Shown here in pieces: positions 1-9,183 of a DNA stretch of 64,000 bases (its first letter is position 1; every line of letters begins with the position of its first letter). The translations under genes were made by a program, and so were the position numbers. Under the pieces are notes generated by a model, which searched no databases, was not told the origin of the DNA, and was given only the letters and a program-made list of their open reading frames with translations. The stretch is taken from positions 993,095-1,057,094 of the forward strand of contig NZ_JAELVF020000001.1 of the NCBI RefSeq assembly GCF_018101125.2. The letters run 5' to 3'. The stretch comes from Streptomyces tardus. Lineage in GTDB: Bacteria > Actinomycetota > Actinomycetes > Streptomycetales > Streptomycetaceae.

Positions 1-4
1 CCAC
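1..4 (-). CDS. glmM: glmM start codon at window edge (phosphoglucosamine mutase)
   Basis: Only the GTG start codon and one further base are inside the window; the gene would run leftward beyond it. The orientation is the expected one, downstream of rplM-rpsI on the same strand. The identification rests on the inverted second copy at 246-429, whose translation starts MGRLFGTDGVRGVAN, the conserved phosphoglucosamine mutase N-terminus. The enzyme converts glucosamine-6-phosphate to glucosamine-1-phosphate for cell-wall precursors. Confidence 0.55.
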
Positions 5-249
5 CGTTGTCCTCCGAGCTGTCGAGCTGTGTGGTCGGCCGCCTGCGAGTGCGACGGTCGCGGGGCGCGGCCGGTTCCCCGCCCTTCCGCCGGGCCGGGG
101 AAGTCATGTGATGTCCGCCGTGCGATGCACGACGGACATCACATGACTTCCCCGGCCCGGCGGAAGGGCGGGGAACCGGCCGCGCCCCGCGACCGTCGCA
201 CTCGCAGGCGGCCGACCACACAGCTCGACAGCTCGGAGGACAACGGTGG
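1..249. repeat. Near-perfect 249-bp palindrome at the rpsI-glmM intergenic
   Basis: Positions 1-123 are the reverse complement of 127-249, with a 3-base loop and one mismatch (118 against 132). The unit is the region upstream of glmM; the glmM GTG start lies at each outer end, at position 4 on the minus strand and 246 on the plus strand. The centre is a natural hairpin, so an assembler could have turned round there. A real inverted duplication is possible but less likely, because the same pattern recurs at 424-521 and at 14391-16321. Confidence 0.9.
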
Positions 250-429
250 GACGACTCTTCGGTACGGATGGAGTGCGTGGCGTCGCCAACGCCGGGCTGA
301 CGGCCGAGATGGCGCTCGGTCTCTCGGTCGCCGCCGCGCACGTGCTGACCGAAGCAGGACCCACCGGTGGCGGAGAGCCGGCGCCGGAACGCACCACCTC
401 GGGCGAGCGGCGCCCGGTGGCCGTGGTGG
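246..429 (+). pseudogene. glmM: glmM 5' fragment, inverted and truncated
   Basis: About 61 codons of glmM read rightward, opposite to the expected direction, from MGRLFGTDGVRG to RRPVAVV. There the frame runs into the rpsI downstream hairpin at a short shared sequence (gtggtgg). A full GlmM is about 450 residues with a phosphoserine active site; that part is absent. It is best read as a duplicated piece of the real glmM created by faulty joining, not as a gene. Confidence 0.85.
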
Positions 430-521
430 ACGCCCCGGCGGCACGCTCCGTGCTCGCCGGGGCGTTCCCGTATCGGGGCGCCCCCGGCGAGCACGGAGCG
501 TGCCGCCGGGGCGTCCACCAC
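424..521. repeat. Inverted repeat of 40-bp arms holding the rpsI terminator
   Basis: Arms 424-463 and 482-521 are exact reverse complements with an 18-base loop. Each arm alone forms a GC-rich hairpin (ccccggcg-gcacg / cgtgc-cgccgggg), typical of a Streptomyces terminator. One copy just downstream of the rpsI stop is probably the native terminator; the other is its inverted duplicate, fused to the glmM fragment. Confidence 0.75.
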
Positions 522-535
522 AGCCAGGGGCCGGG

Positions 536-1063
536 TCAGCGCTTGCTGTACTGCGTACCCTTGCGCGCCTTCTTGAGACCGGCCTTCTTCCGCTCCACCG
601 CACGGGCGTCACGGGTGAGGAAGCCGGCCTTCTTGAGCGGGCCGCGGTTGTTGTCCACGTCCGCCTCGTTCAGCGCACGGGCCACGCCCAGGCGCAGCGC
701 GCCGGCCTGACCCGAGATGCCGCCGCCGGAAATGCGGGCGACGACGTCGTAGCGGTTGTCCAGCTCGAGCACCTTGAAGGGCTCGTTGACTTCCTGCTGG
801 TGCACCTTGTTCGGGAAGTAACCGTCCAGCGCGCGGCCGTTGATGCGCCACTGGCCGGAGCCCGGCACGATGCGGACGCGGGCGATGGCGTTCTTGCGGC
901 GGCCGGTGCCGGCTGCCGGCTGGGGCTCACCGAACGGTGCGGCGAGGGACTCGGAGGTGTACTCACCGGCGACCTCGGGGGTCTCGGTGGTGTACTCCTC
1001 GAACTCCTCGCCGGTGTGCTCGGCGTTCTCGGTGTTCTCGACGGTCTCAGCGGTCTCAGCCAC
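536..1063 (-). CDS. rpsI: 30S ribosomal protein S9
   Basis: 175 residues. The C-terminal 130 are canonical S9 ([11 protein letters not shown] near the start of the fold, ending [12 protein letters not shown], whose C-terminal tail reaches the P-site tRNA). The first 45 or so are an acidic, Thr/Glu-rich extension ([15 protein letters not shown]...) that is normal in Streptomyces. It lies 41 bp downstream of rplM on the same strand, forming the rplM-rpsI pair, with glmM expected next. Confidence 0.98.
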   Translation of the reverse strand: MAETAETVENTENAEHTGEEFEEYTTETPEVAGEYTSESLAAPFGEPQPAAGTGRRKNAIARVRIVPGSGQWRINGRALDGYFPNKVHQQEVNEPFKVLELDNRYDVVARISGGGISGQAGALRLGVARALNEADVDNNRGPLKKAGFLTRDARAVERKKAGLKKARKGTQYSKR

Positions 1064-1104
1064 GGAATTCCTCAGCTTCTCTTCGTCTAGGGGTGTGGCC
1101 GGAC

Positions 1105-1548
1105 TTACTGCGCGACCTGGGTGATCTCGAACGGGACCGGCTGCTGAGCAGCGTGCGGGTGCTGGTCACCCGCGTACACCTTCAGCTTCGAGAACATCTG
1201 ACGGCCCAGGGTGTTCTTGGGGAGCATGCCCTTGACGGCCTTCTCGACGGCCTTCTCCGGGTTCTTCTCCAGCAGCTCGTCGTAGCGCACGGAGCGCAGG
1301 CCGCCCGGGTAACCGGAGTGGCGGTAGGCGAGCTTCTGGGTCCGCTTGTTACCGGACAGGTGCACCTTGTCGGCGTTGATGATGATGACGAAGTCACCGG
1401 TGTCGACGTGGGGCGCGTACACGGGCTTGTGCTTGCCCCGCAGAAGGGTGGCCGCCTGAGAGGCCAGACGCCCCAGGACCACGTCCTGGGCGTCGATGAC
1501 GTGCCACTGGCGCTGGATGTCGCCGGGCTTGGGGCTGAACGTACGCAC
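1105..1548 (-). CDS. rplM: 50S ribosomal protein L13
   Basis: 147 residues starting at a GTG ([21 protein letters not shown]), which gives the usual Streptomyces length; the longer open frame to 1635 has no L13 homology. L13 is an early-assembly protein of the large subunit. First gene of the rplM-rpsI operon. A good housekeeping promoter lies about 180 bp upstream at 1728-1757. Confidence 0.98.
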   Translation of the reverse strand: MRTFSPKPGDIQRQWHVIDAQDVVLGRLASQAATLLRGKHKPVYAPHVDTGDFVIIINADKVHLSGNKRTQKLAYRHSGYPGGLRSVRYDELLEKNPEKAVEKAVKGMLPKNTLGRQMFSKLKVYAGDQHPHAAQQPVPFEITQVAQ

Positions 1549-1727
1549 GGTCGTAGCCTTCGCTTCTTCAGTGAGTGGGTCCTGACAAGGCCACCCGGAG
1601 ATCACGACAGCCGAGACCGCGCGGCGGTGACGCATCCGCCCGCTGGTCGCTGGTCATCGTCCTGGTGGACCTGCGTAGCGGCCTCTCACCGTGAGATGGA
1701 GCAAGCCAATACGCATAACAAACAGGC

Positions 1728-1757
1728 AGACTACCGTCCGTCCGCCAGCAGGGTCAA
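1728..1757 (-). promoter_or_regulatory. Predicted sigma-70-type promoter of rplM-rpsI
   Basis: On the minus strand TTGACC (1752-1757) and TAGTCT (1728-1733) are separated by 18 bases. This fits the principal sigma factor consensus and leaves a leader of about 175 bases before the rplM GTG. The rest of the interval 1549-1937 shows no gene. Confidence 0.6.
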
Positions 1758-1937
1758 AGCGGGTCCCCGCTCCCCCGTGCGGGTGACCGCCGAGCCCCCC
1801 GTCCGCCCCCGCGCACGCCGTGGGCCGAACTCCGGGAACCGGTGTCGGAGGAGGCTCTCCCCGGACCGCACGGACTCCTCCGGGCTGCGGGCCGCGAGCT
1901 CCTCCGGACCGCGAGCTCCGGGCTGCGGGCTGCTTGC
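1758..1937. other. Intergenic with imperfect direct repeats, no gene
   Basis: Between the rplM promoter and the ABC-F stop codon. Roughly 1880-1935 contains imperfect repeats of tccgggctgcggg and gcgagctcctccgg, which may fold into a terminator for the ABC-F gene. No open frame here has a recognisable product. Confidence 0.4.
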
Positions 1938-3557
1938 TCAGCGGCGGCGGGCCACTCGGGTCTCGTCCCAGACCGGCTCCGAAGTCTCCCGCACCAGGCC
2001 GTCGGAGCCGAAGACCAGACAGCGGTCGAAGGAACGGGCGAACCAGCGGTCGTGGGTCACCGCGAGCACTGTCCCGTCGTACGCCTCCAGACCGGTCTGC
2101 AGCGCCTCGGCGCTCTCCAGGTCCAGGTTGTCTGTGGGCTCGTCCAGCAGCAGCGCGGTGGTGCCCACCAGCTCCAGCAGCAGGATCTGGAAACGCGCCT
2201 GCTGCCCGCCGGAGAGACGGTCGAAGGGCTGCTCGGCCTGACGGTCGAGCTCGTAGCGGCGCAGCACCGGCATCGCGCCGCCGCGGTCCCTGGCGTGCTC
2301 CTTCCACAGGATGTCCAGCAGGCTGCGCCCGGCCAGCTCCGGATGCGCGTGGGTCTGGGCGAAGTGGCCGGGGACGACCCTGGCGCCGAGTCTCCACACC
2401 CCTGAGTGCGCGACCTCGTCACCGGCGAGCAACCGCAGGAAGTGCGATTTCCCCGAGCCGTTGGACCCGAGCACCGCGACCCGCTCGCCGTAGAAGACCT
2501 CCAGGTCGAACGGGCGCATCAGACCGGTCAGTTCGAGCCCCGCGCAGGTGATCGCCCGCACTCCGGTACGGCCGCCGCGCAGCCGCATGGTGATGTCCTG
2601 CTCGCGCGGCGGCTCCTGCGGCGGCCCGGCCTCCTCGAACTTCCGCAGCCGGGTGCGCGCCGCCTGGTAGCGCGAGGCGAGGCCGTCGTTGAACGCCGCC
2701 TTGTTCTTCAGGGTGTTCACCAGCCGCTTGAGCTGGGCGTGCTTCTCGTCCCAGCGCCGCCTCAACTCCTCGAAGCGCGCGAAGCGTTCGCGCCGCGCCT
2801 CGTGGTACGTGTCGAAACCCGCACCGTGCACCCACACGTCCGAACCGGCCGGACCGGGCTCCACACTGATGATCCGCCGAGCCGTGCGGGCCAGCAGCTC
2901 GCGGTCGTGGGAGATGAAGAGCACCGTCTTGCGGGTCTGCCGCAGTTGCTCCTCAAGCCAGCGCTTCCCCGGCACGTCCAGATAGTTGTCCGGTTCGTCG
3001 AGCAGCAGCACCTCCTCCGGGCCGCGCAGCAGGTACTCCAGCACCAACCGCTTCTGCTCGCCGCCCGAGAGCGTCGTCACCTTCCGCCACTGGGCCCGCT
3101 CGTACGGGACGCCCAGCGCGGCCGTGGTGCAGACGTCCCAGAGCGTCTCCGCCTCGTACCCCTGCGCCTCGGCCCAGTCGCTGAGCGCCTGCGCGTACCC
3201 CAACTGCGCCTTCTCGTCGTCCCGTTCCATCAGCGCCAGCTCCGCGGCGTCCACCGCCTCGGCGGCGGTCCGGATACGCGGCGGGGCGACCGACACCAGC
3301 AGGTCGCGCACTGTCCGCTCGTCCCGTACGGAGCCGATGAACTGGGGCATCACACCCAGGCCGCCGCTGGTGACCACGCTCCCCTCGTCCGCCTGGAGGT
3401 CGCCGGCGATCAGCCGCAACAGCGTCGTCTTGCCCGCCCCGTTGGCGCCGACGAGCGCGACGGCGGTGCCCTCGCCCACCCGGAACGAGACATCGTCGAG
3501 CAGCACTCGACCGTCCGGCAGCAGATATTCCAGATGTGCGACTTCCACGTGGCCCAT
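1938..3557 (-). CDS. ABC-F family ATPase (two fused nucleotide-binding domains)
   Basis: 539 residues from the ATG at 3557 (MGHVEVAHLEYLLPDG). Two ABC domains without membrane segments: first Walker A GANGAGKTT, signature LSGGEQKRL, Walker B LLLDEPDNYLD; second Walker A GSNGSGKSH, signature LSGGQQARF, Walker B LLLDEPTDNLD. A charged linker rich in Arg/Lys/Glu joins them, as in ABC-F translation factors and target-protection proteins that act on ribosomes. The first Walker B reads DEPDNYLD in place of the usual DEPTNHLD. Substrate or antibiotic specificity cannot be told from sequence. It runs divergently from the gene at 3620. Confidence 0.9.
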   Translation of the reverse strand: MGHVEVAHLEYLLPDGRVLLDDVSFRVGEGTAVALVGANGAGKTTLLRLIAGDLQADEGSVVTSGGLGVMPQFIGSVRDERTVRDLLVSVAPPRIRTAAEAVDAAELALMERDDEKAQLGYAQALSDWAEAQGYEAETLWDVCTTAALGVPYERAQWRKVTTLSGGEQKRLVLEYLLRGPEEVLLLDEPDNYLDVPGKRWLEEQLRQTRKTVLFISHDRELLARTARRIISVEPGPAGSDVWVHGAGFDTYHEARRERFARFEELRRRWDEKHAQLKRLVNTLKNKAAFNDGLASRYQAARTRLRKFEEAGPPQEPPREQDITMRLRGGRTGVRAITCAGLELTGLMRPFDLEVFYGERVAVLGSNGSGKSHFLRLLAGDEVAHSGVWRLGARVVPGHFAQTHAHPELAGRSLLDILWKEHARDRGGAMPVLRRYELDRQAEQPFDRLSGGQQARFQILLLELVGTTALLLDEPTDNLDLESAEALQTGLEAYDGTVLAVTHDRWFARSFDRCLVFGSDGLVRETSEPVWDETRVARRR

Positions 3558-3619
3558 GAGGCCGGATTGTGACCGCCCGCGGCGTCGGAGACCAACTGGT
3601 TTTCCGTAGGATTCGCCGC

Positions 3620-4459
3620 ATGAGCTTTGGGCAAGGGGGGCCTGACTGGGGCCCTGGCGGATCACACACGCCGGACTGGAACGCCTTGGCGAGCGACGCG
3701 GAGGCCTCGCACGCACGCAAGCGGCGGTTGCTGTTCCTCGGCGGGGGCGGAATGGCCGCGGTCGCGCTCGCGGCGGTGATAGCGGTCGCCGTGGTCGCGC
3801 AGGGCCGTGACGACGACGGCTCGCAGGGCGCGCTGCCGACACCCGAGGAGCTGCCGTCCAGCCAGGGGCCCAAGCCGACCTTCGAGTCCAAGGCGCCGCC
3901 CCCGCCGCCCAACCCCACGGACTTCATCACCGACCCGAAGAAGGACACCGCGCCGCTGAGCGCCAAGCGACTCTTCTCCACCGCCGAGGTGAGCGTCAAC
4001 GGGCGCACCTACCTGCGACGCGGCACCGCCAACACCACCACCTGCGAGAACGCCGCCGGCGGTGGACTCAGCGCCGCGCTGAAGAGCAACGCGTGCAAAC
4101 AGCTGCACCGCGCCACCTTCATAGGCGGCGGACGGGTGGTGACGGTCGGCGTGGCCCTCTTCGACACCCGCGCGCAGGCCCGCGCCACCGCCGGCGAGGC
4201 ACAGCAGATCTCACCGCTCGACGGTTCCGGGGTCAGCGAGTTCTGCCAGACCTCCGCCTGCCACGTCAGCGCCAACTCCGTAGGCCGCTACGCCTACTTC
4301 ACCGTCGCCGGCTACGAGAACGGCAAGGACGCGAAGGCGGGCGACACCGCGCAGGCCACCGGCCGCGATCTGGCGAAGTACACCTTCGAGCAGATCCACC
4401 AGCGCGGCGAGGACCAGGCCGACAAGGCGTACGCGGAACAGCTGGAGCAGGACGGCTGA
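3620..4459 (+). CDS. Membrane-anchored hypothetical protein
   Basis: 279 residues from the ATG at 3620 (MSFGQGGPDWGPGG). A Gly/Pro-rich cytoplasmic N-terminus is followed by a basic stretch (ARKRR) and one transmembrane helix at about 34-59, then a Pro-rich linker and an extracytoplasmic domain with four cysteines, likely two disulfides (TTTCENAAG, SNACKQLH, SEFCQTSACHV). I do not recognise the family; a similar gene occupies this place in other Streptomyces as far as I recall. Divergent from the ABC-F gene, about 60 bp apart. Confidence 0.85.
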   Translation: MSFGQGGPDWGPGGSHTPDWNALASDAEASHARKRRLLFLGGGGMAAVALAAVIAVAVVAQGRDDDGSQGALPTPEELPSSQGPKPTFESKAPPPPPNPTDFITDPKKDTAPLSAKRLFSTAEVSVNGRTYLRRGTANTTTCENAAGGGLSAALKSNACKQLHRATFIGGGRVVTVGVALFDTRAQARATAGEAQQISPLDGSGVSEFCQTSACHVSANSVGRYAYFTVAGYENGKDAKAGDTAQATGRDLAKYTFEQIHQRGEDQADKAYAEQLEQDG

Positions 4460-4685
4460 GCCACCGCTGCGCGGCGCGAACCGGGCGGACCCGGGCCGGT
4501 ACGGGTCGTGTTGCGCGTCCTCTGCAAGCACGCACGTCGGCGACGGGGCGGCACGCAGGACGCGGCTCCGGCGGCGACGCACGGCCGCGCCCGTACCGCC
4601 ACCCACGCAGAGCCGCCGCGCCCGGCCGCGCCTCTGGCCCGTCGTGTGGCGGTGCCTCTTGGCCGTGCCTCTTGGCGGCGTCCGC

Positions 4686-5603
4686 TCAGCAGCAGTCCGA
4701 CCCCGGGCCCGCCGCAGCCTCCGCCGCCCCGGCTCCGGAGCCGGTGGCCCCCGAACCGGCGGGCAGCGTACGCCTGTTTCGCGCTTCGAGGTTCCGCGCG
4801 GCCAGCTGCTCGTCGGCCGGGTAGCCGACCTCCTCCAGCGTCAGCCCGTGCGGTCGTACGACGTGCACCGCCGAGTCGCGCACGCCGGCGGCCAGCACCT
4901 CGGCCGGCCAGTGTGGCGGCCGGTGCCCGTCCCCGACGAAGAGCATCGCGCCGACCAGCGAACGCACCATGTTGTGGCAGAACGCGTCGGCCAGCACCGT
5001 CGCCTCCAGCACACCGTCCGGCAACCGCTCCCAGCGCAGCGTACGGAGCGTACGGATGGTGGTGGCGCCCTCGCGCTTCTTGCAGTACGCCGCGAAGTCG
5101 TGCTCGCCCAGCAGCTGTTCGGCGGCGGCGTTCATCGCGTCCTCGTCCAACGGCCAGTTGTGCCAGAGGACATGGCCGCGGCGCAGCGGGTCGACGCCGC
5201 CCGGGTGGTCGCTGACGCGGTAGCAGTAGCGGCGCCAGACCGCCGAGAAGCGCGCGTTGAAGTGGGCCGGCGCCCGTACGACCCGTCGCACCCGTACGTC
5301 CATCGGCAGCCGGCCGGCCAACCGCCGCAGCAACTGCTCGCCGTGCACGGCCCACTCCGCCTCCGGCAGGTCGACATGGGCCACCTGGCCGCGGGCGTGC
5401 ACCCCCGCGTCCGTACGCCCCGCGACAGTCAGCTCGACCGGGCCGTCGGCCTCGCCGCGGCGCATCACCACCCGCAGGGCGTCCTGCAGTTCGCCCTGCA
5501 CGGTACGCCGGCCGTGCTGGGTCGCCCAGCCGGAGAAGTCCCTGCCGTCGTAGGCCAGATCAAGCCGCACCCGCACAAAGCCGGGCTCCACCGCATCGCT
5601 CAT
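4686..5603 (-). CDS. truA: tRNA pseudouridine(38-40) synthase TruA
   Basis: 305 residues. It makes pseudouridine at positions 38-40 of the tRNA anticodon arm. The catalytic Asp is D65 in [12 protein letters not shown], the TruA signature; the start [20 protein letters not shown] fits. The last 30 or so residues are an Ala/Gly/Pro-rich tail beyond the usual fold. It follows rplQ by 83 bp on the same strand, the usual end of the Streptomyces alpha operon. Confidence 0.96.
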   Translation of the reverse strand: MSDAVEPGFVRVRLDLAYDGRDFSGWATQHGRRTVQGELQDALRVVMRRGEADGPVELTVAGRTDAGVHARGQVAHVDLPEAEWAVHGEQLLRRLAGRLPMDVRVRRVVRAPAHFNARFSAVWRRYCYRVSDHPGGVDPLRRGHVLWHNWPLDEDAMNAAAEQLLGEHDFAAYCKKREGATTIRTLRTLRWERLPDGVLEATVLADAFCHNMVRSLVGAMLFVGDGHRPPHWPAEVLAAGVRDSAVHVVRPHGLTLEEVGYPADEQLAARNLEARNRRTLPAGSGATGSGAGAAEAAAGPGSDCC

Positions 5604-5686
5604 GTGGCAATCCTCGCAAACAGGAACGGGCCCGCCCCCAGCAGGGAGCGGGCCCGTATCCGGACTCTGCCGGACGGAAGGGCGCC

Positions 5687-6214
5687 TCAGGCGTCCTTCT
5701 TGTCCTCGGCCTCGTCGGCCGGGGCCGCGTCCTCGGGCTCGGCGTCCTTCGGGGCCTCGTCCTTCTTGAGGTCCTTCAGGGCGTCGTCGCCGGCGGCGTC
5801 CTTGGCGGAGCGCTTGGTGGCGGCCTCGGCCTCACCGACCGCCGCCTGCTGCACCGTCAGGGCCTCGACCAGCTCGATCACGGCCATGGGAGCGTTGTCG
5901 CCACGGCGCGGACCGACCTTGGTGATCCGGGTGTAACCACCCGGGCGGTTCTCGTACCGCGGGCCGATCTCGGTGAAGAGCGCGTGGACGACGCTCTTGT
6001 CCAGGATCGTGCGCATGACCTGGCGGCGGTTGTGAAGGTCGCCCTTCTTCGCCTTGGTGATCAGACGCTCCGCGACCGGGCGCAGGCGACGAGCCTTGGC
6101 CTCGGTCGTGGTGATGCGGCCGTGCTCGAAAAGGCTGGTTGCCAGGTTCCCCAGCATGGCCTTCTGGTGCGACGCGCTGCCGCCCAGACGGGCACCCTTG
6201 GTGGGCTTCGGCAT
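5687..6214 (-). CDS. rplQ: 50S ribosomal protein L17
   Basis: 175 residues from the ATG at 6214 ([21 protein letters not shown]). The first 120 or so are canonical L17; the rest is an acidic Ala/Asp/Glu/Lys-rich tail ending EAEDKKDA, common in Actinobacteria. The upstream in-frame ATG at 6238 is rejected because it precedes the conserved start. Located 112 bp downstream of rpoA. Confidence 0.98.
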   Translation of the reverse strand: MPKPTKGARLGGSASHQKAMLGNLATSLFEHGRITTTEAKARRLRPVAERLITKAKKGDLHNRRQVMRTILDKSVVHALFTEIGPRYENRPGGYTRITKVGPRRGDNAPMAVIELVEALTVQQAAVGEAEAATKRSAKDAAGDDALKDLKKDEAPKDAEPEDAAPADEAEDKKDA

Positions 6215-6326
6215 GTTCTCTCTCCTTGTTCTCTGCACCGGCCGTATCAGGTACCGGTGTCAGGCCGGCTGAGCGGTCGCCCAGCCGAGTTCACAGCCCC
6301 TCGCGGGGCTCGTGAGCAGTACCGGC

Positions 6327-7346
6327 TCAGTACTGCTCGGTCTCGACGAAGCCCTGGTCGTCGTCGTCCGAGCCGAAGGCGTCGGCGGCGGCGGTCGGGT
6401 CGAATCCGGGCGGGCTGTCCTTGAGCGCCAGGCTCATGCCGGCCAGCTTTGCCTTGACCTCGTCGATCGACTTGGCACCGAAGTTGCGGATGTCGAGCAG
6501 GTCCGCCTCGGAGCGGGCCACGAGCTCGCCGACCGAGTGGATGCCCTCGCGCTTGAGGCAGTTGTAGGAGCGGACGGTGAGCTCCAGCTCCTCGATCGGC
6601 AGCGCCAGATCGGCGGCCAGCGCGGCGTCGGTCGGGGACGGGCCCATGTCGATGCCCTCGGCGTCGACGTTGAGCTCACGGGCCAGACCGAACAGCTCGA
6701 CCAGCGTCTTGCCCGCGGACGCCACGGCGTCGCGCGGACGCATGGCCTCCTTGGTCTCGACGTCGACGATCAGCTTGTCGAAGTCGGTGCGCTGCTCGAC
6801 ACGGGTCGCCTCGACCTTGTAGGTGACCTTCAGCACCGGGCTGTAGATGGAGTCGACCGGAATGCGGCCGATCTCCTGGCCGACCTGCTTGTTCTGCACC
6901 GCGGAGACGTAGCCGCGACCGCGCTCGACGGTCAGCTCCATCTCCAGCTTGCCCTTGCCGTTGAGAGTGGCGAGGACCAGGTCGGGGTTGTGCACCTCGA
7001 CACCGGCCGGCGGCGCGATGTCCGCGGCGGTGACCAGGCCGGGGCCCTGCTTGCGCAGGTACATCACGACGGGCTCGTCGTGCTCCGAGGAGACGACCAG
7101 CTGCTTGATGTTGAGGATCAGGTCCGTGACGTCGTCCTTCACACCCGGCACGGTGGTGAACTCGTGCAGGACACCGTCGACCCGGATGCTGGTGACAGCC
7201 GCACCGGGGATCGAGGACAGGAGCGTACGACGCAGGGAGTTACCGAGGGTGTAGCCGAAGCCCGGCTCCAGCGGCTCGATCACGAACCGTGAGCGGAACT
7301 CGTCGACGACCTCTTCGGTCAGAGAGGGGCGCTGAGCGATCAGCAT
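6327..7346 (-). CDS. rpoA: RNA polymerase alpha subunit
   Basis: 339 residues from [12 protein letters not shown] at 7346, with the SD-like GGAGGC just upstream. The N-terminal domain (about 1-230) dimerises and nucleates core assembly; the C-terminal domain (about 250-310, [21 protein letters not shown]...) contacts UP elements and regulators. It is separated from rpsK by a strong hairpin (7423-7467), so its level may be set apart from the ribosomal genes upstream. Confidence 0.99.
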   Translation of the reverse strand: MLIAQRPSLTEEVVDEFRSRFVIEPLEPGFGYTLGNSLRRTLLSSIPGAAVTSIRVDGVLHEFTTVPGVKDDVTDLILNIKQLVVSSEHDEPVVMYLRKQGPGLVTAADIAPPAGVEVHNPDLVLATLNGKGKLEMELTVERGRGYVSAVQNKQVGQEIGRIPVDSIYSPVLKVTYKVEATRVEQRTDFDKLIVDVETKEAMRPRDAVASAGKTLVELFGLARELNVDAEGIDMGPSPTDAALAADLALPIEELELTVRSYNCLKREGIHSVGELVARSEADLLDIRNFGAKSIDEVKAKLAGMSLALKDSPPGFDPTAAADAFGSDDDDQGFVETEQY

Positions 7347-7422
7347 GAGAATGTGCCTCCAGTATTCGGCAACCGCTATTTGATGCCGAGCCCCGGACCT
7401 GCGCCCGGGGCCATTGCTACAA

Positions 7423-7467
7423 GGGTACGGGCGGTACGGCACCGAAAGTGCCGTACCGCCCGTACCC
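7423..7467 (-). terminator. Perfect 20-bp-stem hairpin between rpsK and rpoA
   Basis: Arms 7423-7442 and 7448-7467 are exact reverse complements around a 5-base loop. It lies 61 bp downstream of the rpsK stop and about 77 bp upstream of rpoA in the direction of transcription. There is no long U tract, as is usual for Streptomyces terminators. It could be a partial terminator or an mRNA-processing stem separating rpsK from rpoA. Confidence 0.8.
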
Positions 7468-7528
7468 CGCGGGGCTCGACCCGGGACCCGATGTCCCGGA
7501 CCGGCCCGACTACCCGGTCAGCCCGGCG

Positions 7529-7933
7529 TCAGACGCGACGACGCTTGGGCGGACGGCAACCGTTGTGCGGGGTCGGGGTGACGTCCTGGATGGAGCCGAC
7601 CTCCAGGCCGGTGGCCTGGAGCGAGCGGATCGCGGTCTCACGGCCGGAGCCGGGACCCTTGACGAACACGTCAACCTTGCGCATGCCGTGCTCCTGCGCG
7701 CGGCGGGCGGCCGACTCGGCGGCCATCTGCGCGGCGAACGGAGTCGACTTGCGCGAACCCTTGAAACCGACGTGCCCGGCCGAGGCCCAGGAGATCACGT
7801 TGCCGGTGGGGTCGGTGATGGAGACGATGGTGTTGTTGAACGTGCTCTTGATGTGAGCGTGCCCGTGGGCGACGTTCTTCTTCTCCTTGCGGCGCACCTT
7901 CTTGGCGCCGGCCGTACGGCCCTTCGGAGGCAT
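7529..7933 (-). CDS. rpsK: 30S ribosomal protein S11
   Basis: 134 residues, [20 protein letters not shown] to [10 protein letters not shown]. The length and the conserved core ([26 protein letters not shown]) are canonical. It forms the small-subunit platform with S18 and S21. Lies 104 bp downstream of rpsM on the same strand. Confidence 0.99.
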   Translation of the reverse strand: MPPKGRTAGAKKVRRKEKKNVAHGHAHIKSTFNNTIVSITDPTGNVISWASAGHVGFKGSRKSTPFAAQMAAESAARRAQEHGMRKVDVFVKGPGSGRETAIRSLQATGLEVGSIQDVTPTPHNGCRPPKRRRV

Positions 7934-8037
7934 ATGGTTTTACTCCCGTGGAGGTGGTCGGTCCTACAACACGGACCGCGATGTCCTGCGAACCTGTGGG
8001 ACGAGTCCCGCGGCTCCGCAGCAGCGTCCGGTGTGGA

Positions 8038-8418
8038 CTACTTCTTGCCCGGCTTCTTCTTACCGGCGATGGCGCGACGCGGGCCCTTGCGGGTGCGGGC
8101 GTTGGTCTTGGTGCGCTGACCGCGGACCGGCAGGCCACGACGGTGACGCAGACCCTGGTAGTTGCCGATCTCGACCTTGCGGCGAATGTCGGCCTGGATC
8201 TCCCGGCGGAGGTCACCCTCGGTCTGGAAGTTGGCGTCCACGTACTCGCGCAGCTTGACGAGGTCTTCCTCGCTGAGGTCGCGCACCCGGACGTCCGGGC
8301 TCACACCGGTGCTCTTCAGCGCTTCCTGCGATCGGGTGCGACCGATGCCGAAGACATAGGTGAGGGCGACCTCGATGCGCTTTTCACGCGGGAGATCAAC
8401 GCCTTCAAGGCGTGCCAT
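8038..8418 (-). CDS. rpsM: 30S ribosomal protein S13
   Basis: 126 residues from [21 protein letters not shown] at 8418. It carries the helix-two-turn-helix core ([14 protein letters not shown]) and the basic C-terminal tail ([16 protein letters not shown]) that contacts the tRNA in the head of the small subunit. The longer open frame to 8538 has no homology and is rejected. Confidence 0.99.
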   Translation of the reverse strand: MARLEGVDLPREKRIEVALTYVFGIGRTRSQEALKSTGVSPDVRVRDLSEEDLVKLREYVDANFQTEGDLRREIQADIRRKVEIGNYQGLRHRRGLPVRGQRTKTNARTRKGPRRAIAGKKKPGKK

Positions 8419-8626
8419 GAATGTGGCTCCTGATGATCGTCGGAGGTCTTCCGCAGCACCTCTCCCCAGCCTCTCGCGGGCGAGGTCCCCGGCCTCCGTC
8501 CGGGGGTGTCGTCCCCGGCCGGCCGCTGGGGCCGCCAAGAACGGGTGACTGCGTATCTACTTGTGGTGAGCGCACCCTGCGGGCGCACTCGCGTCGTGCG
8601 AAGAAGCGGCTAGTGCCGGTACCGCG

Positions 8627-8740
8627 TCAGCCCTGGCGCTGCTTGTGGCGCAGGTTGTCGCAGATGACCATGACCCGCCCGTGACGGCGGATCACCTTGC
8701 ACTTGTCGCAGATCTTCTTGACGCTCGGCTTGACCTTCAT
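8627..8740 (-). CDS. rpmJ: 50S ribosomal protein L36 (zinc type)
   Basis: 37 residues, [14 protein letters not shown] to RHKQRQG. Cysteines at 11, 14 and 27 plus a histidine near 32 make the C+ zinc ribbon. Streptomyces can also encode a zinc-free paralogue elsewhere under Zur control; this is the zinc-replete form. It sits between infA and rpsM as expected. Confidence 0.98.
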   Translation of the reverse strand: MKVKPSVKKICDKCKVIRRHGRVMVICDNLRHKQRQG

Positions 8741-8799
8741 GGGATGTGAGGTTCTCCGGGTCAGGCCATCACCCCACGGGAGCGGGATGGTGGCTCGAT

Positions 8800-9021
8800 C
8801 TACTTGTAGCGGTAGACGATCCGTCCACGCGTCAGGTCATAGGGAGAGAGCTCCACCACGACACGGTCGTCGGGAAGGATACGGATGTAGTGCATCCGCA
8901 TCTTGCCGCTGATGTGCGCGAGGACCTGGTGGCCGTTCTGAAGCTCCACCTTGAACATCGCGTTCGGCAGAGATTCGACGACAGTGCCCTCGATCTCGAT
9001 GGCCCCTTGTTTTTTGGCCAT
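8800..9021 (-). CDS. infA: Translation initiation factor IF-1
   Basis: 73 residues from [20 protein letters not shown] at 9021; an S1-type OB fold that binds the 30S A site during initiation. All conserved stretches ([31 protein letters not shown]) are present. First gene of the infA-rpmJ-rpsM-rpsK-rpoA-rplQ group; the next gene upstream is the accessory ABC permease. Confidence 0.99.
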   Translation of the reverse strand: MAKKQGAIEIEGTVVESLPNAMFKVELQNGHQVLAHISGKMRMHYIRILPDDRVVVELSPYDLTRGRIVYRYK

Positions 9022-9096
9022 GCTTGAGCGCTTCACCTTCCGGGATCGGCTACCTGGATCAGTCCGAGCACAGAAATACGCAAGGACCGACGAGCC

Positions 9097-9125
9097 AGTC
9101 TACGGCAGCGCCTCCCGAAAGACGA
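9097..9125 (-). promoter_or_regulatory. Predicted infA promoter
   Basis: Minus-strand TAGACT (9097-9102) with TCGTCT (9120-9125) 17 bases upstream. The -10 element is good and the -35 weak. It would give a leader of about 70 bases to the infA ATG. Confidence 0.4.
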
Positions 9126-9127
9126 AT

Positions 9128-9183
9128 CCGGGTATCCTCCCCCAACTGGAAGATCATTAAGCCCAGTTGGGCCGGATACCCGG
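9128..9183. repeat. Nested inverted repeat upstream of infA
   Basis: Two concentric pairs of arms: outer 9128-9137 with 9174-9183 (ccgggtatcc / ggatacccgg), inner 9141-9149 with 9163-9171 (cccaactgg / ccagttggg). It lies just upstream of the predicted infA promoter. It may be the terminator that insulates infA from the ABC island, or an operator. Confidence 0.75.

Noticed and set aside
29-1090. Open frames of 154 to 353 codons across 1-1090
   Set aside because: They run through the palindromes and antisense to rpsI; only the first 61 codons from 246 match glmM.
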